Source: Antedon mediterranea (taxonomy: Eukaryota; Echinodermata; Crinoidea; Comatulida; Antedonidae). From it: 64,000 bases of DNA. Positions 23,101 to 34,900 of the stretch are shown one piece after another. Under the pieces are notes generated by a model. The model was not told where the DNA came from. It was given only the letters and a program-made list of their open reading frames with translations, and ran no database searches. The stretch is from contig NC_092671.1 of NCBI RefSeq assembly GCF_964355755.1, forward strand, positions 38,333,304-38,397,303, given 5' to 3'. Both the position numbers and the translations under genes were made by a program. Within the stretch, counting starts at the first letter, position 1; the number at the start of each line of letters is the position of its first letter.

Positions 23101-25504
23101 TAAGAAAAATCCTAAGCCAGTATACAAGTACATTAGGGAACAACAAAAAGTAAAAGAAGGTATAACTAATCTTGTAAAAGAAGATGGAAGTTTGACCGAA
23201 AATGACCAGGAAGCAGTTGAAATGTTGAGCAAATTTTTTCAATCTGTATATACCCATGAACCAGATGGTGACCTACCCCAGTTTGATAGCAGGAACAGCG
23301 ACAACATTCTTGAAAATATTGTATTTTCGGTAGAAGATGTTCAGAAAAAATTAAATCAACAGCAACCAAACAAAGCTCCTGGTCCAGATGGTGTCCATCC
23401 TATGGTTCTGAACCAATGTGCCAGTTCTCTAGCTCATCCACTTACTATCATTTTCAAGCTCTCACTTGAGACAGGTAAATTACCAAAAGATTGGAAGACT
23501 GCAAATGTCACACCAATTTTCAAGAAAGGATCCAAGAAGAAAGCTGAAAATTATCGGCCCATCAGCCTAACATCAATACCATGTAAAGTTTTTGAATCAA
23601 TCATCAAAGACAATGTGCTTGGCTTTGTTAAAGGAAGTAGAATGCTGTCTAGGTGTCAACATGGATTCCTAAGTGGTAGGTCTTGTCTAACAAATTTGCT
23701 ACAAACATTCGAAACAGTCACTGAAGCTCTAGATAGTGGTGAAGATGTGGATATCGTATACCTTGATTATATGAAGGCGTTCGATAGCGTTCCACATCAA
23801 AGACTAATTCACAAGCTGATAGGCTATGGAATATCTGGTAAGACTATAAATTGGATAGCTGAGTTTCTGGCAGGAAGAACACAGAAAGTAATTGTAAGAA
23901 ATACAACATCCAAGCCGGTAGATGTAGTGAGTGGAGTCCCACAAGGATCAGTCCTTGGCCCAATCCTATTCATCCTCTTCATAAACGATCTTCCAGATAA
24001 AATTATCAGCGCAGACTTTAACATGTTTGCAGATGATGCAAAGATTATAAAGACCATCAAAGAAAAATCGGATTCAAGAAAACTTCAAATTGATCTTGAT
24101 AGGGCTCAGGAATGGTCAGAGGACTGGCTGCTAAAATTCAATACCAAGAAATGCGAAGTGCTCCATGTTGGTAGAAAGACAGAGAAATCAGAATATTGTC
24201 TAAATGGAGAAACGTTATTGGCAGTAAACGAAGAAAAAGATCTTGGTGTTATCTTCACTAGCGACTGCAAGCCAAGCCGACAGTGTGCTGCAGCAGCAGC
24301 TAGAGCGACGAATAGTATGAGAACTGTCAAAAGAACATTCAAAAATATTGACAAAGAAAGTTTTCAGGTCATGTACAAGGCATACATCCATCCACATATG
24401 GAATACTGTATACAGTCCTGGTCTCCTTACTATAACAAAGACAAAGAAATCTTGGAGAAGGTGCAGAGAAGAGCTACAAAGATGGTCAAGTCAATAAGTG
24501 ATCTACCATATGAAAAAAGGTTAGAATATCTTGATCTTCAACCATTCGAGACAAGAAGACTACGAGGAGATTTGATTGAAGCTTTCAAAATCACTGGAAT
24601 TCTCTGCCTGAATATGTAATACAAGCCTCTTCAGTGAACATCTTTAAGTCTAGACTTGACAACTATTTTCGGCTAGAAATGGAATCTAATAGGCACTAGC
24701 CTAAACTATTTCCATCAAACATTAAGTGTAAGTGTAAGTGTTTCAATTATGTGTTCTGCCTAAACTTAATTAAATTGAATTTGTTTGTAATTTATACTGG
24801 GTGACCTCTTCAGTCAAAGACTGATCTCCCAGAGGGCCTAGTGGCTGTGTGTACTAGTAAACCGGGGTAACCCCCTACTCGTGTCGAAACATGTACTAGG
24901 TTCTTTAAAGTGCACACGAGCTAGATGTGTACACTGGACCTACGGTTTATAGTCCTTATCCGAAAAGACTTGTTCTACTCTCAGAACCATGGAGCCAGTG
25001 AGCCTCAAACCCTTGAACCCTTGCCGATGTTATTGCTACATAATTACGGTCCCACTGTCTTTACCGCTCGGCCAAATTGATTAATATCATGGTACTTTAA
25101 CCATTGTGTTATTGTTGGCTACTAAAATGTTTAAAGTTTAAAACGGACCAAACATACTTTCTGTGCTAAATTTGTGGTGTAATTTTATTTGTGACAACCA
25201 AGGAAAAATTCAGACTATGAGTTTGACCAAATAAATTGAAATAATCGATTAAAATAAATTAATATTTTTTAAGTAGTTCATATCAGCTGCTGCTTTTACA
25301 GATTTTTTCGAGATAAACTACTTTACAAATAGTACATTCAGCATGTTTCCAAAATGTAGATTAATATTTATTATTCTTTTATTGCAGGAAAGTTTTGAAG
25401 GACAGATGACAGAAAATAATATTGAGATTGGAATTTGTAACGAGGCTGGTTTCCGACGATTACCGCCAACAGAAGTGAAAGATTATCTGGCGTCAATAGC
25501 TTAA
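17135..25504 (+). CDS. PSMA2: Proteasome subunit alpha type-2 (20S core)
   Basis: Five exons (17135-17172, 17717-17926, 18433-18555, 19082-19301, 25388-25504) splice to 235 residues; human PSMA2 has 234. The N-terminus [20 protein letters not shown] carries the alpha-subunit YSxxxTTFSPxGxLxQ signature followed by IEYA. Also kept are [36 protein letters not shown], the KATAMGK stretch and the C-terminal [11 protein letters not shown]. Alpha subunits form the outer rings of the 20S core and gate substrate entry; they have no active site. Intron 3 begins with an expanded MITE four bases after the donor. Intron 4 is 6.1 kb and holds a LINE, a nested DNA transposon and a SINE. Possible poly(A) signal near 25790. 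Confidence 0.97.
18556..18760 (+). mobile_element. Palindromic MITE with expanded 21-bp tandem core
   Basis: It starts with AAAGTTTGATAAAAAAGTGT right after the PSMA2 exon 3 donor and ends TTTGATAGTGTAGACAGAGC. Between about 18585 and 18712 the unit CCCAAATATGGTAGTGATATG (21 bp) is repeated six times almost without change. Other copies of this MITE have it once, so it was amplified after insertion. Two overlapping open frames on the - strand here are by-products. Confidence 0.75.
18827..18915 (+). repeat. MITE core fragment
   Basis: Second, shorter fragment of the same palindromic MITE in PSMA2 intron 3, with GTGTGCCCAAATATGGTAAT and a GGGCACATCACAT arm. The terminal inverted repeats are missing. 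Confidence 0.55.
19339..19475. mobile_element. Short foldback element
   Basis: The left arm AAGCTTGGTTCCTACTTGGA and right arm TCCAAGTGGGAAACAAGG are imperfect inverted repeats around about 100 bp, with a CATTGCGT/ACGCAATG-like inner pair. A related half element lies at about 41835-41932. It lies in PSMA2 intron 4. Confidence 0.5.
20298..24745 (+). pseudogene. Decayed CR1-like LINE (non-LTR retrotransposon)
   Basis: An apurinic-like endonuclease domain starts near 20490 ([24 protein letters not shown]) and continues after an insertion with [11 protein letters not shown] (22447) and [10 protein letters not shown]. The reverse transcriptase (22755-24600) has [52 protein letters not shown] and the catalytic MFADDAK. 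It is not functional: a 1511-bp element sits in the endonuclease, and frameshifts are visible near 22439, 22752 and 24597. After the last one the frame continues [20 protein letters not shown] to a stop near 24699. A TAAGTG tandem at 24724-24742 resembles the short terminal repeats of CR1-like elements. A 52-codon frame at 20298-20456 may be ORF1 remnant. The 5' boundary is uncertain. Confidence 0.85.
20831..22341. mobile_element. Non-autonomous DNA transposon inserted in the LINE (1511 bp)
   Basis: The termini CAGGCCCGTATGCAG and CTGGATACGGGCCTG form inverted repeats of 11 perfect bases (14 of 15), with AGTAT duplicated at 20826-20830 and 22342-22346. Removing the element plus one AGTAT joins the LINE frame as ILIGV/CYRS, exactly what an endonuclease should have there. 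The left part is GC-rich with two related stretches (near 20860-20905 and 21100-21160). The middle has diverged repeats of about 100 bp starting GGTCCCGGAAA. The right end has poly-G and poly-C runs. No transposase was recognised; the small open frame at 20952-21239 is low-complexity. Superfamily not assigned. Confidence 0.85.
24783..25080 (-). mobile_element. tRNA-derived SINE
   Basis: On the - strand an A-box-like TGGCCGAGCGG lies at about 25063-25074 and a B-box-like GGGTTCAAGGG at about 25010-25020, the spacing and sequence of a tRNA-Ser/Leu-type polymerase III promoter. A body follows with GGATAAGGACTATAAACCGT, GTGTGCACTTTAAAGAACC and GAGTAGGGGGTTACCCCGGT, words I recall from SINEs of several marine invertebrates. 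It lies just beyond the LINE 3' end in the opposite orientation. Family name not assigned. Confidence 0.65.
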
Positions 25505-25591
25505 AACACTATTTTTGTACTGTTTTAAAAACATATTTGTTTTCAATAGTGATTACCCAACAGAAGTGGAAGATTGTGTAGAGTCCAGCTT

Positions 25592-25716
25592 AAAGCCTTG
25601 TCTACACGATCAAACTTTATGTGAAAAATGTGATGTTCCTATATATGGTCATGATGATGTCATATCACTACCATATTTGGGCTCATCACACTTTTTTTGT
25701 CAAGTAGACAGAGCTT
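25592..25716 (+). mobile_element. Small palindromic MITE, nearly complete copy
   Basis: It begins AAAGCCTTGTCTACACGATC and ends CAAGTAGACAGAGCTT, with the usual centre (GTCATGATGATGTCATATCA) and GGGCTCATCACA arm. It lies about 90 bp after the PSMA2 stop codon, likely inside its 3' UTR or just beyond. Confidence 0.7.
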
Positions 25717-25994
25717 AAAACACTTTTTTGTACAGTTTCAAAACCTACTTGTTTTTAATAGTTTTGCTTGTAACTGTTAATCTTATAATAATAAAACATA
25801 TACCATATTACTGCATAAATGATACATTTTGAAAAGTTTATATTTTCATTTGTTTCTGCCAAAAAATCCCTATTATATATTATATTATACAAATAATGAA
25901 TGTTTATGTATAATGGTACAAATAATGGCATGAGGTGAAAGGTTATGTCCACAAATAAAAAGGTATAAATTATATATTGAGGTGAAATGCGCAC

Positions 25995-26945
25995 ATGATG
26001 TGCGTACAGGGACTTTAAAAAAAAGACCAAATTTTGACCCTTTTATTTTTCGAAATAACTGGTTACAAACACTCTATAAGATGATGGTAACGTATTATAG
26101 GCGCATATATAGCAACATTATTGCATAATAATTGATTTTAAAAAGTGGATATTTTGGCCATTTTTTGATAAAATTCCTGTACAGGGATTTTTTCCAAAAT
26201 TGGGCAAATTTCGACTCTTTTATTTTTTTAAATAACTGGTTACAAACACTCTATAAGATGATGGTAACGTATTATAGGCGCATATATAGCAACATCATTG
26301 CATAATAATTGATTTTAAAAAGTGGATATTTTGGCCATTTTTCGATAAAATTCCTGTACAGGAATTTTTTCCAAAATTGGGCAAATTTCGACTCTTATTT
26401 TTTTAAATAACTGGTTACAAACACTCTATAAGATGATGATAACGCAATATATGCGCATATATAGCAATATTATTGCATAATAATTGAATTTTAAAAAGTG
26501 GATATTTTGGCTAATTTTTAAAAAAATCCCTGTACTATAGTACAGGGATTTTTTCCAAAAACGACCAAATTTCCACCCTTTTATTTTTCGAAATAACTGG
26601 TTACAAACACTCTATAAGATGATGATAACGCAACATATGCGCATATATAGCAATATTATCGCATAATAATTGATTTTAAAAAGTGGATATTTTGGCCATT
26701 TTTCAAAGAAATCCCTGTACTATTACAGAGTTTTTTTCCAAAATTGGGCAAATTTCGACTCTTTTATTTTTCGAAATAACTGGTTACAAACACTATAAAT
26801 TGATGAAAACGCAATATATGCCAATATATAGCAATATTATTGCATAATAATTGATTTTAAAAAGTGGATATAAAAAAATGACAAAATTTCGCATAATATT
26901 TTGGCTATTTTCGAAAAAATCCCTGTACTATAGTATATAGATTTT
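25995..26945. repeat. Tandem satellite, unit about 180 bp, five copies
   Basis: The block ATAACTGGTTACAAACACTC recurs near 26055, 26230, 26408, 26593 and 26776 (spacing 175-185 bp). The rest of each unit (CGCATATATAGCAA, GCATAATAATTGATTTTAAA, AAAGTGGATATTTTGGC) is equally conserved. Units also carry a CCCTGTACTATAGTACAGGG-like palindrome, perfect near 26528 and degraded elsewhere. It lies between the convergent PSMA2 and collagen genes. Confidence 0.85.
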
Positions 26946-27836
26946 GTACATCTGTTAGTATAACTGGTTACTATGACTTGGGTCCTAGACACGATAAAAA
27001 GATGATTGTCAATAAACAGTAAGTATGGGCTCTTCAAGAGAAGATTTTATTTCACAAATTCAGTTGGTTGACTTTTTAAAAAACTGACATTATTGAAAGT
27101 GTTTAAAACAGGATTGGATTTGAAGACAGGTTTGATTACACAAGTCTCTTATATTCATTAACATACAACTTTGAGGTCACTTGATGACATAGTGCTGAGG
27201 TCAAAGTTTAAGAGTTTTATGATACAAAAATATAAAAATATATTCCAACAACAGATTTCCTAAAGTTGTATTAACTGTCTTCAACTACGCAGTATTTTGA
27301 AAAAGTAAGCAAATATAAATTATTATAGTGATTGCATAGCTTTTGATCTACCTATGAGAATACAAGTTGTATATTTTCAATTAGTTAAAAACACTTTTAA
27401 AATAATTATATTGGAAAAACTAATTTGAATAAAATACTGAATCTCTCTAGCATGATTGATGGAAAAACTGTATTCTACTACTGCACAATCTATAAACTAC
27501 TCTGCCAATGCAGCGTGAGATGGTAAAAAAGTCACTGTAAACCATAGCCTGATTTCAGCTCTTTCTAGCCAATTAGCACCATTTAATCCATTGGGGTAAA
27601 ACTAGGGTATTAATCCCCGTATTGTTACCATTCACAAGTTAAAAAGTTACATACAAAGATTATTTTTTTTTTATTAATTTTTTTTTATTTAAAAGCACCA
27701 TGTTAAAATCACTTAAAATATGTACGTCCCTAAACAATCTAATCAATTCGGCTAACTGAGACTCTTACTGACGCAGAAAGATCATCTCCTCCTGTAATTG
27801 ATGGTAGTGGTCAAAAGAGTCTGGTTAATTTGAAAT
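26946..27836. other. Intergenic and probable collagen 3' UTR
   Basis: No gene was recognised. The part next to the collagen stop (about 27660-27836) is probably its 3' UTR; TTTATT words on the + strand near 27670-27690 would read as AATAAA on the coding strand. Confidence 0.4.
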
Positions 27837-28999
27837 CTATGAGAAGCAAACTGCTCCAATTTCGAGGCCGAATTGTTGGTCTTGACTTCCGATATCAGCA
27901 ATTGCTACATCAATGATGGGTAGTCGGGTGTTCTTCTTTGTGTTATATTCAAATACAGTCTTGGCCCAATCACCGGTAGGTTCCTACAAGAAATAAAGTA
28001 TCAATATTTAGTAAATTCATTAAACAACTGATTTTACATAAATTCCCAAAAAGGAGACTTTTTACATCTGCAAAATGTAACAACTTGTAACCAGGTTTGC
28101 ATAGTGTGAAGAAAATTAACTTAAGTTTGAATAAAAAGTGAACTTGCATTTTGTTCTGTACAATAAATTTAAAAGCTTTTGGAAACTTACTTTGCAGCCA
28201 TCTTCAAGTACTGAGTATCGGAATTGTTTCTTGCCATCGGCGGTCAATTCAATTTCGCTGCTGGTCATCAATTTGATGGATTTGTCCAATTCATCATCAG
28301 CATCAGCATATCCGACAGAGTTCAAGCAGTTGAAGGTGATGTTCTGTCTGGCGTTGCTAGTAAGAAGTCTCAAGAAAGCCATCTGGGCTTGGTCGGCGTA
28401 TGCGAATTGGTATCCTCCCTTCATGTCACTGAAGTAAACGCTCTTGGCTTTGCCAAGGTAGTATTGGGCTCGTGGTACGGTTCCCTCTACCGGGGCTACG
28501 CAAGTCTCCATTGTTTTCTTGTCACAGTATACTTCAAAGGCATCTGATGAGCATCCCTGGTTAGGATCAATGAAGTATTTGCCTACAGGAGAAGAAGATA
28601 ATAATATATTATATTAATTTATTTATTTAAGTACTATAATATTAATATTAATAAAACACTGTTCTGTCAGGCTTGCTGTAATATGTATTTGCTTAATCAA
28701 CAGTGTAGCATGTTTAGCTCTGTCTACACTATCAAACTAGTTTTGCAAATAAAGGGTGATATGGTAGTGATATGACATCATCATGTCCATATAAGGGGTG
28801 GAGGCAGAAAAGCTTGTGGTGTCTTACCGCTTGGGAGGTCTGGGTAGCATTGGAAGAGGTCTTTGCATGTTCTTGCTGGACTAGCCTTGGTTCCAAGTGG
28901 AGATTTGATGGCCTGGATCTGGTAGTTCAATGATCGGAGAGCTCGGAGGATCTCAACATCTGAAAGCTCAACATTTTCATCATTGGCCTGATCAGCATA
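27837..28999 (-). other. Collagen C-propeptide (COLF1), three exons
   Basis: Exons 28828-28999, 28191-28582 and 27837-27983 (711 nt). Residues include the coiled-coil-like start ([18 protein letters not shown]), [11 protein letters not shown], the Ca-binding [29 protein letters not shown] with the conserved N-glycosylation site, YSVLEDGC and the end [16 protein letters not shown]...GAVCFS followed by TAG. Eight cysteines match the eight of human COL1A1, so both interchain-bonding positions are kept and homotrimers are possible. Confidence 0.95.
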
Positions 29000-31900
29000 C
29001 TGAAAGGTAATAACATTATTTGTATTAAAAACAATGGTACATTATATAGTTAATATATACTTAGATTTGTCTTTTCACATTCTTCGAAAACATTTAAACA
29101 ATCCATAACAATTTCTTTACATGTATAATATCTATTACTACACAATCTATAAACTAAATGAACTAAGCTACAGTTTTAGTATGTTTCATAAGTAAAACCT
29201 GTATAAGGGTAGGTGTTAATTACAATCACTTTATTTCACACAACTCCATGTTACAACACAGAAGAGGCCAGGGGCGATCATGCTTCAAACCCCTAATTTT
29301 TACAAAAACATTTTGTAGGAATAGTTTCCGTACACATATACAAGGTTTGTGAAACCTAGTCAAATTTTGATTGCAATGACAACCCAAGGTTTATAGAAAT
29401 TATAAAAAACTAAAGCAGTAGCACAATATTTTAAAACATTGCTTAAAATATCTACTCTAAGTGTACTACTACAAACATTAAAATATTGCTTCCAATTTTA
29501 TTTAACATTAATACAATAAAAACAGATTAAATCATATGTATAAGAGATATGTACAAAAAATTACAGTGTAACAAAAACTATCTAGAATACGGTACCAGCA
29601 ATGACATGAATTGGGACAATATAGCGTACACTTGTGTTAAGCTCGACAACAATGCACAGGTCACATATTAGGGACATTTATAAAACTTACAGGCTGGTCC
29701 CCATATAGATACCCTGATGGATCAGTGTTGCCCTTGGTTGAACTTGACGCCAATCTCGCTAAGTATGCAGATGCATATGCATTCTAATTTTATAAGTATA
29801 CAGGAAAAGAAGGATAGGTTAATATGAAGTATAAAAATTTATAATCCGATACTTACGTAATATTCTCCCATACTGGGTCCCTTTGGTGCGCTCTGTGGGT
29901 AGACTGGGGCTCTGTAACCGTACTAAAAAAATCCACCATACATGTTATATTTGTATTTCAGTATAATAACATTTAAGCCCAAAGAGTATGTAGTTATAAC
30001 TGCAGCATATTAGTACATATCTATTCATTACTATTGATGTTAAAACATAAATATATGTATAATATGTATATAGTAGTAAATTATAATTAAAATTATCTCG
30101 CCATTTCTTTTGGGAATATATATATTTATAGTATAAATTATAATAATACTTTACATAATAGAAATATTTAAATGTAATATTAAAAAAAAAAATAATAAAA
30201 ATATCCAACTTACAGCATCTCCTGAGGCACCCTGAAATCAAGCAAAAACAACAATTATTTAAAAAAAATACAATAACATATAATATGGTTTTCAATACTT
30301 AAGCAGTTTTTGAATAAATACTATGAACAATTATGAAAAATGAAACTTACTGGTGGACCTGGAGGTCCTGGTGGACCAGCTGGACCTGGGGTACCATCTG
30401 CACCTCGTGGACCACGGGCACCAGTGCTACCAGTTCGTCCTTGTTGACCTGGGTTACCAGCTGGACCGCTGCTACCTCGGGAACCTGGTGTTCCTCTAAG
30501 ACCTGGGGATCCAGACTCACCAGATGAGCCAGTTTCTCCTGGGGGTCCTTGTGGTCCTGGAAGACCTGGAGCTCCCATCATACCTGGATGTCCTTTGTGG
30601 CCCTAAAGAAAAATAATTGTTTTTATTACCAAAAATATCTTCAAAATTTCTATGTCAGTATTTTTATAATAAATTGTAATAGTATGCTTATGTTAAACAT
30701 AATACAGCAAGAACAATATAAATAATAAAGATAATATTGAAAATTAGGTAGACTTACAGCAGCACCTTGAGCGCCTCTAGCACCTTGAGCTCCTGGGGCA
30801 CCAGCTGGACCCTAAATTGGAAAAAACAGTTTTAAATTTTAATATTTGAATTTCTAAAAAAGGTGTAAAACATTTATAAAATATAATTTAAGCAAAGAAA
30901 TCTGTTTTATACAAACAATTTGACTTTGTATTCATAGTTTATTGATGAATGTGTAAGAATGATTTTTGCACTAAACCCAACTCGCTAATTAAACAAGTAA
31001 GATTGAAGTAAATACATACAGCTGGACCAACAGCACCACGTTCACCAGATGGACCGGAAGGTCCAGCAATACCTGGTGAACCACGGTCACCTCGTTCACC
31101 ATCAGATCCTTGTGATCCTGGGGCACCTGGTGGTCCGGCAATTCCTGGGGCTCCTGAAACTCCTGGTGCACCAGCATCTCCCTTATCTCCTCTGGCTCCT
31201 TGTGGTCCTGGTTGTCCATCATTACCTGGTTCACCCTAAAGTACAAAACAAAAAAAGTGAACATCTTATCTAACGTCAAGTCAATTTAAGAAGTTAAAAG
31301 TAAAGTATTTGCATCTGACTAGGATATAACATGGAGGAATAACAACAACGGCAACAGCAATAACAACATAGATATTTATAATATCCAAAATGCAAACTTA
31401 CAGATTGTCCTCGTTCTCCTTGCATTCCTGGCATACCAGCTGGACCTGCAGGTCCAGTTTGTCCTCTTTCTCCAGCAGGTCCTTGAGTACCTTGGGCACC
31501 ACTATCTCCAGACATACCTGGAGCACCTGGAAGACCACGTACACCAGCTGGACCTGGCATACCCTATAAATTAAAAGGAGCAATTATTCACTAAACTTAA
31601 ATTATTATCACTAAATCTGATTTAAGGCCTACTATGCAATCTAAAATATTGAACAGTACACCTCTTCTGCGTGTCCTGCAACATTTACTAAGTAAAAGAA
31701 AATATCTACATTAAATCAGGGAGATGTAAAATAAAAATTTTACATCTCCCTGATTAAATCAATCAATAGAGCATTTTTAATATAGTAATAAATATGTAGT
31801 ATACTTACCAAAATACCTGAGGGGCCGGATTCACCTGGTCTTCCTGGGGAACCAGTCAAACCCTGAAAAGCAATAAACATTGAATTAAGTAAAACAAAAC

Positions 31901-34900
31901 TGCACTTCCTTGACTATGCACTTAAGTATTATAAAAAAATTTAGGATTATGTCAATAATTATTAAAATATATTTCAAAATGTCATTTTTTTGTAATACTA
32001 CTAATAATACTGTAAGTATTTTAAATACATACTTGTGGACCTGTATCTCCTTCATCTCCCTTGTCTCCTTCTTGGCCTGGTGCTCCTGGGGCTCCAAGAC
32101 CACCTGGTCGTCCTGGGCTACCTGAATCTCCACGGGGTCCCTACAACAAAATGTACATGTAAATTAATAGTTTTCTAACCTTGTCATTAACAAGAGAATG
32201 TCTTTAGAATTGGTAAGCAAGGATTTTTAATAAACCAACGCATAGTGCCAGTTGTACACCTTATATCAACCTCTGTTGATGATGATGAGGGTTTTTTTTT
32301 TATGGTGAGGGGGTTCTGTGATGGCTAGGTAGCTCTTTGATGGGAAGAAGGCCCTGTTGTGGTGAGGTGATTATTTGATGACAAGGTTTCTCTTTGAGGG
32401 CGAGATCGCCCTGTTATGGTGAGGTGGCTATTTGATGAGAAGGTTTCTCTTTGAGGGTGAGATGGCCCTGTTATGGTGAGGTGGCTATTTGATGAGAAGG
32501 TTTCTCTTTGAGGGTGAGATAGCAAGAAACGACTTCAGAGTGTATTACTTACGGGTTGTCCATCTTTTCCTGGGGAACCAGTAGCACCAACAGATCCAAC
32601 AGCTCCCTGATAACAACAATTACATAAATCATTACTGATGTAATAAAATATACAGTAGTTAATAATCTTAGTAATGAAATACAATCTACCTAACTGTGTA
32701 ATGAAATTTTAACTTACGGAAGGTCCTTGTGGGCCGACAGGTCCCATTGGTCCTGGAAGTCCGGCAGCACCCTGTAAAACATTAAAAGATTGAATCGCAA
32801 TTAAGTTTCCACAGTCAAAGAGGGAAAATTGATATATTAGTAATAGAACTCGTAAGTACAATGAATATTGATATTAATCAAACATATCAGTTTGTAATTT
32901 GAATTTTATCTGTAAAATTAACTAAATCAATCAATCAAATATACTTGTGATTAATATACTTACAACTGCGCCACCTTCACCTCTATCTCCCTTGGGTCCG
33001 GCAACACCTGGGGCTCCCTGAAATCAAAACATTTATCATTGTAAAATAAAAAACATTTCTAGATTTATTATAGATTTATTATACAATTTTAGGTAAAAAG
33101 TTTGGCATAAAAAAATATCTAGACCAAAAGGTTTTTTCAACATATTTAATATTATATCTTGGGGTGGGTCAAACTTAAAGTCTTTCTGACTTATATGACC
33201 CTCCCAAAATGATTACTTCATTATATTTTTTATCCTGTATGTTATTATATTGTGGAAATAAATTGAAATTGAAATTACTGTTTTTGTTATAAAATGTGAT
33301 TTTTTTATATTAGTTATATACTTTACCTGGGCACCTGGGGCACCTGATTGTCCTGATGGTCCTGATGGGCCAGATTCTCCACGTTCACCAGTTGCTCCAG
33401 AGTCTCCCTTTCGTCCTTGTGCGCCAGCTGGACCCTATCATAGTTAAAAATTTAGAAGATTATATTATGGATAATGTTGCTATTTTTTGTAAAATTCTGT
33501 ACAGTAAAAAAGAATGGTAATTAACTATTTGTTTTTACTGTACAAAATGATATAATTTATAGGTTGAAAAAACTAAACTAAAACAATGCATTATGTTATA
33601 AACATTTAAAAATTATTAAATTATACTATGTAATCACAAACAGCATACACTACGAGATTTTATTATGTAAAAAAGCATAAACTACAACATTATACTAAAG
33701 CATAAACTACAACACTATACTAAAGCATAAACTACAACACTATACTAAAGCATAAACTACAACATTATACTAAAGCATAAACTACAACATTATACTAAAG
33801 CATAAACTACAACATTATACTAAAGCATAAACTACAACATTATACTAAAGCATAAACTACAACATTATACTAAAGCATAATCTACAACATTATACTAAAG
33901 CATAAACTACAACATTATACTAAAGCATAAACTACAACATTATACTAAAGCATAAACTACAACACTATACTAAAGCATAAACTACAACATTATACTAAAG
34001 CATAAACTACAACATTATACTAAAGCATAAACTACAACATTATACTAAAGCATAAACTACAACATTATACTAAAGCATAAACTACAACATTATACTATGT
34101 AAAAAAAGGAAAATTACAACATTATAATAAGTAATCACAAAAGAACAACAAAGTATATTACAACTACTTTCATCATCAGAAGTTCAACAAAAAATAGTCC
34201 TCAAACATCCTCATCCCTAAACTATGTTCTATGTATAAGCAACACAAGCTGACAAGATTTCTGATATAAATTGTTATCTTACTAAGAATTATATATTCCT
34301 CTAAACAAAGCAAAGATAGCAAAAAACCTAGATATTTGTGAGACAACTAAAAGCGCAATAAGAACATAGGTAAACTACAGGTGTACTTGTTAGCAACATA
34401 CGCAAACTGCAACGGGTGTACGATACATTTAAACTAGGCCATCCACTTGTTAGCAACATACGCAAACTGCAACGGGTGTACGATACATTTAAACTACGCC
34501 CTCACACTTGTTAACAACATACGCAAACTGCAACGGGTGTACGATACATTTAAACTAGGCCCTCACACTTGTTAACAACATACGCAAACTGCAACGGGTG
34601 TACGATACATTTAAACTACGCCATCCACTTGTTAACAACATACGCAAACTGCAACGGGTGTACGATGCATTTAAACTACGCCCTCACACTTGTTAACAAC
34701 ATACACAAACGGCAATGGGTGTACGATACATTTAAACTAGGCCATCCACTTGTTAACTTACGCGTTTACCAGTGAAGCCTTGACGGCCTGCTTTTCCTTG
34801 TAAACCTGTTTCACCCTGAGGGAACACACGAAGAAAGAGATCAAAATAAAGTGAACTTAAAATACATAATAAATCTTAGTTGACTTACTGGTGGTCCCAT

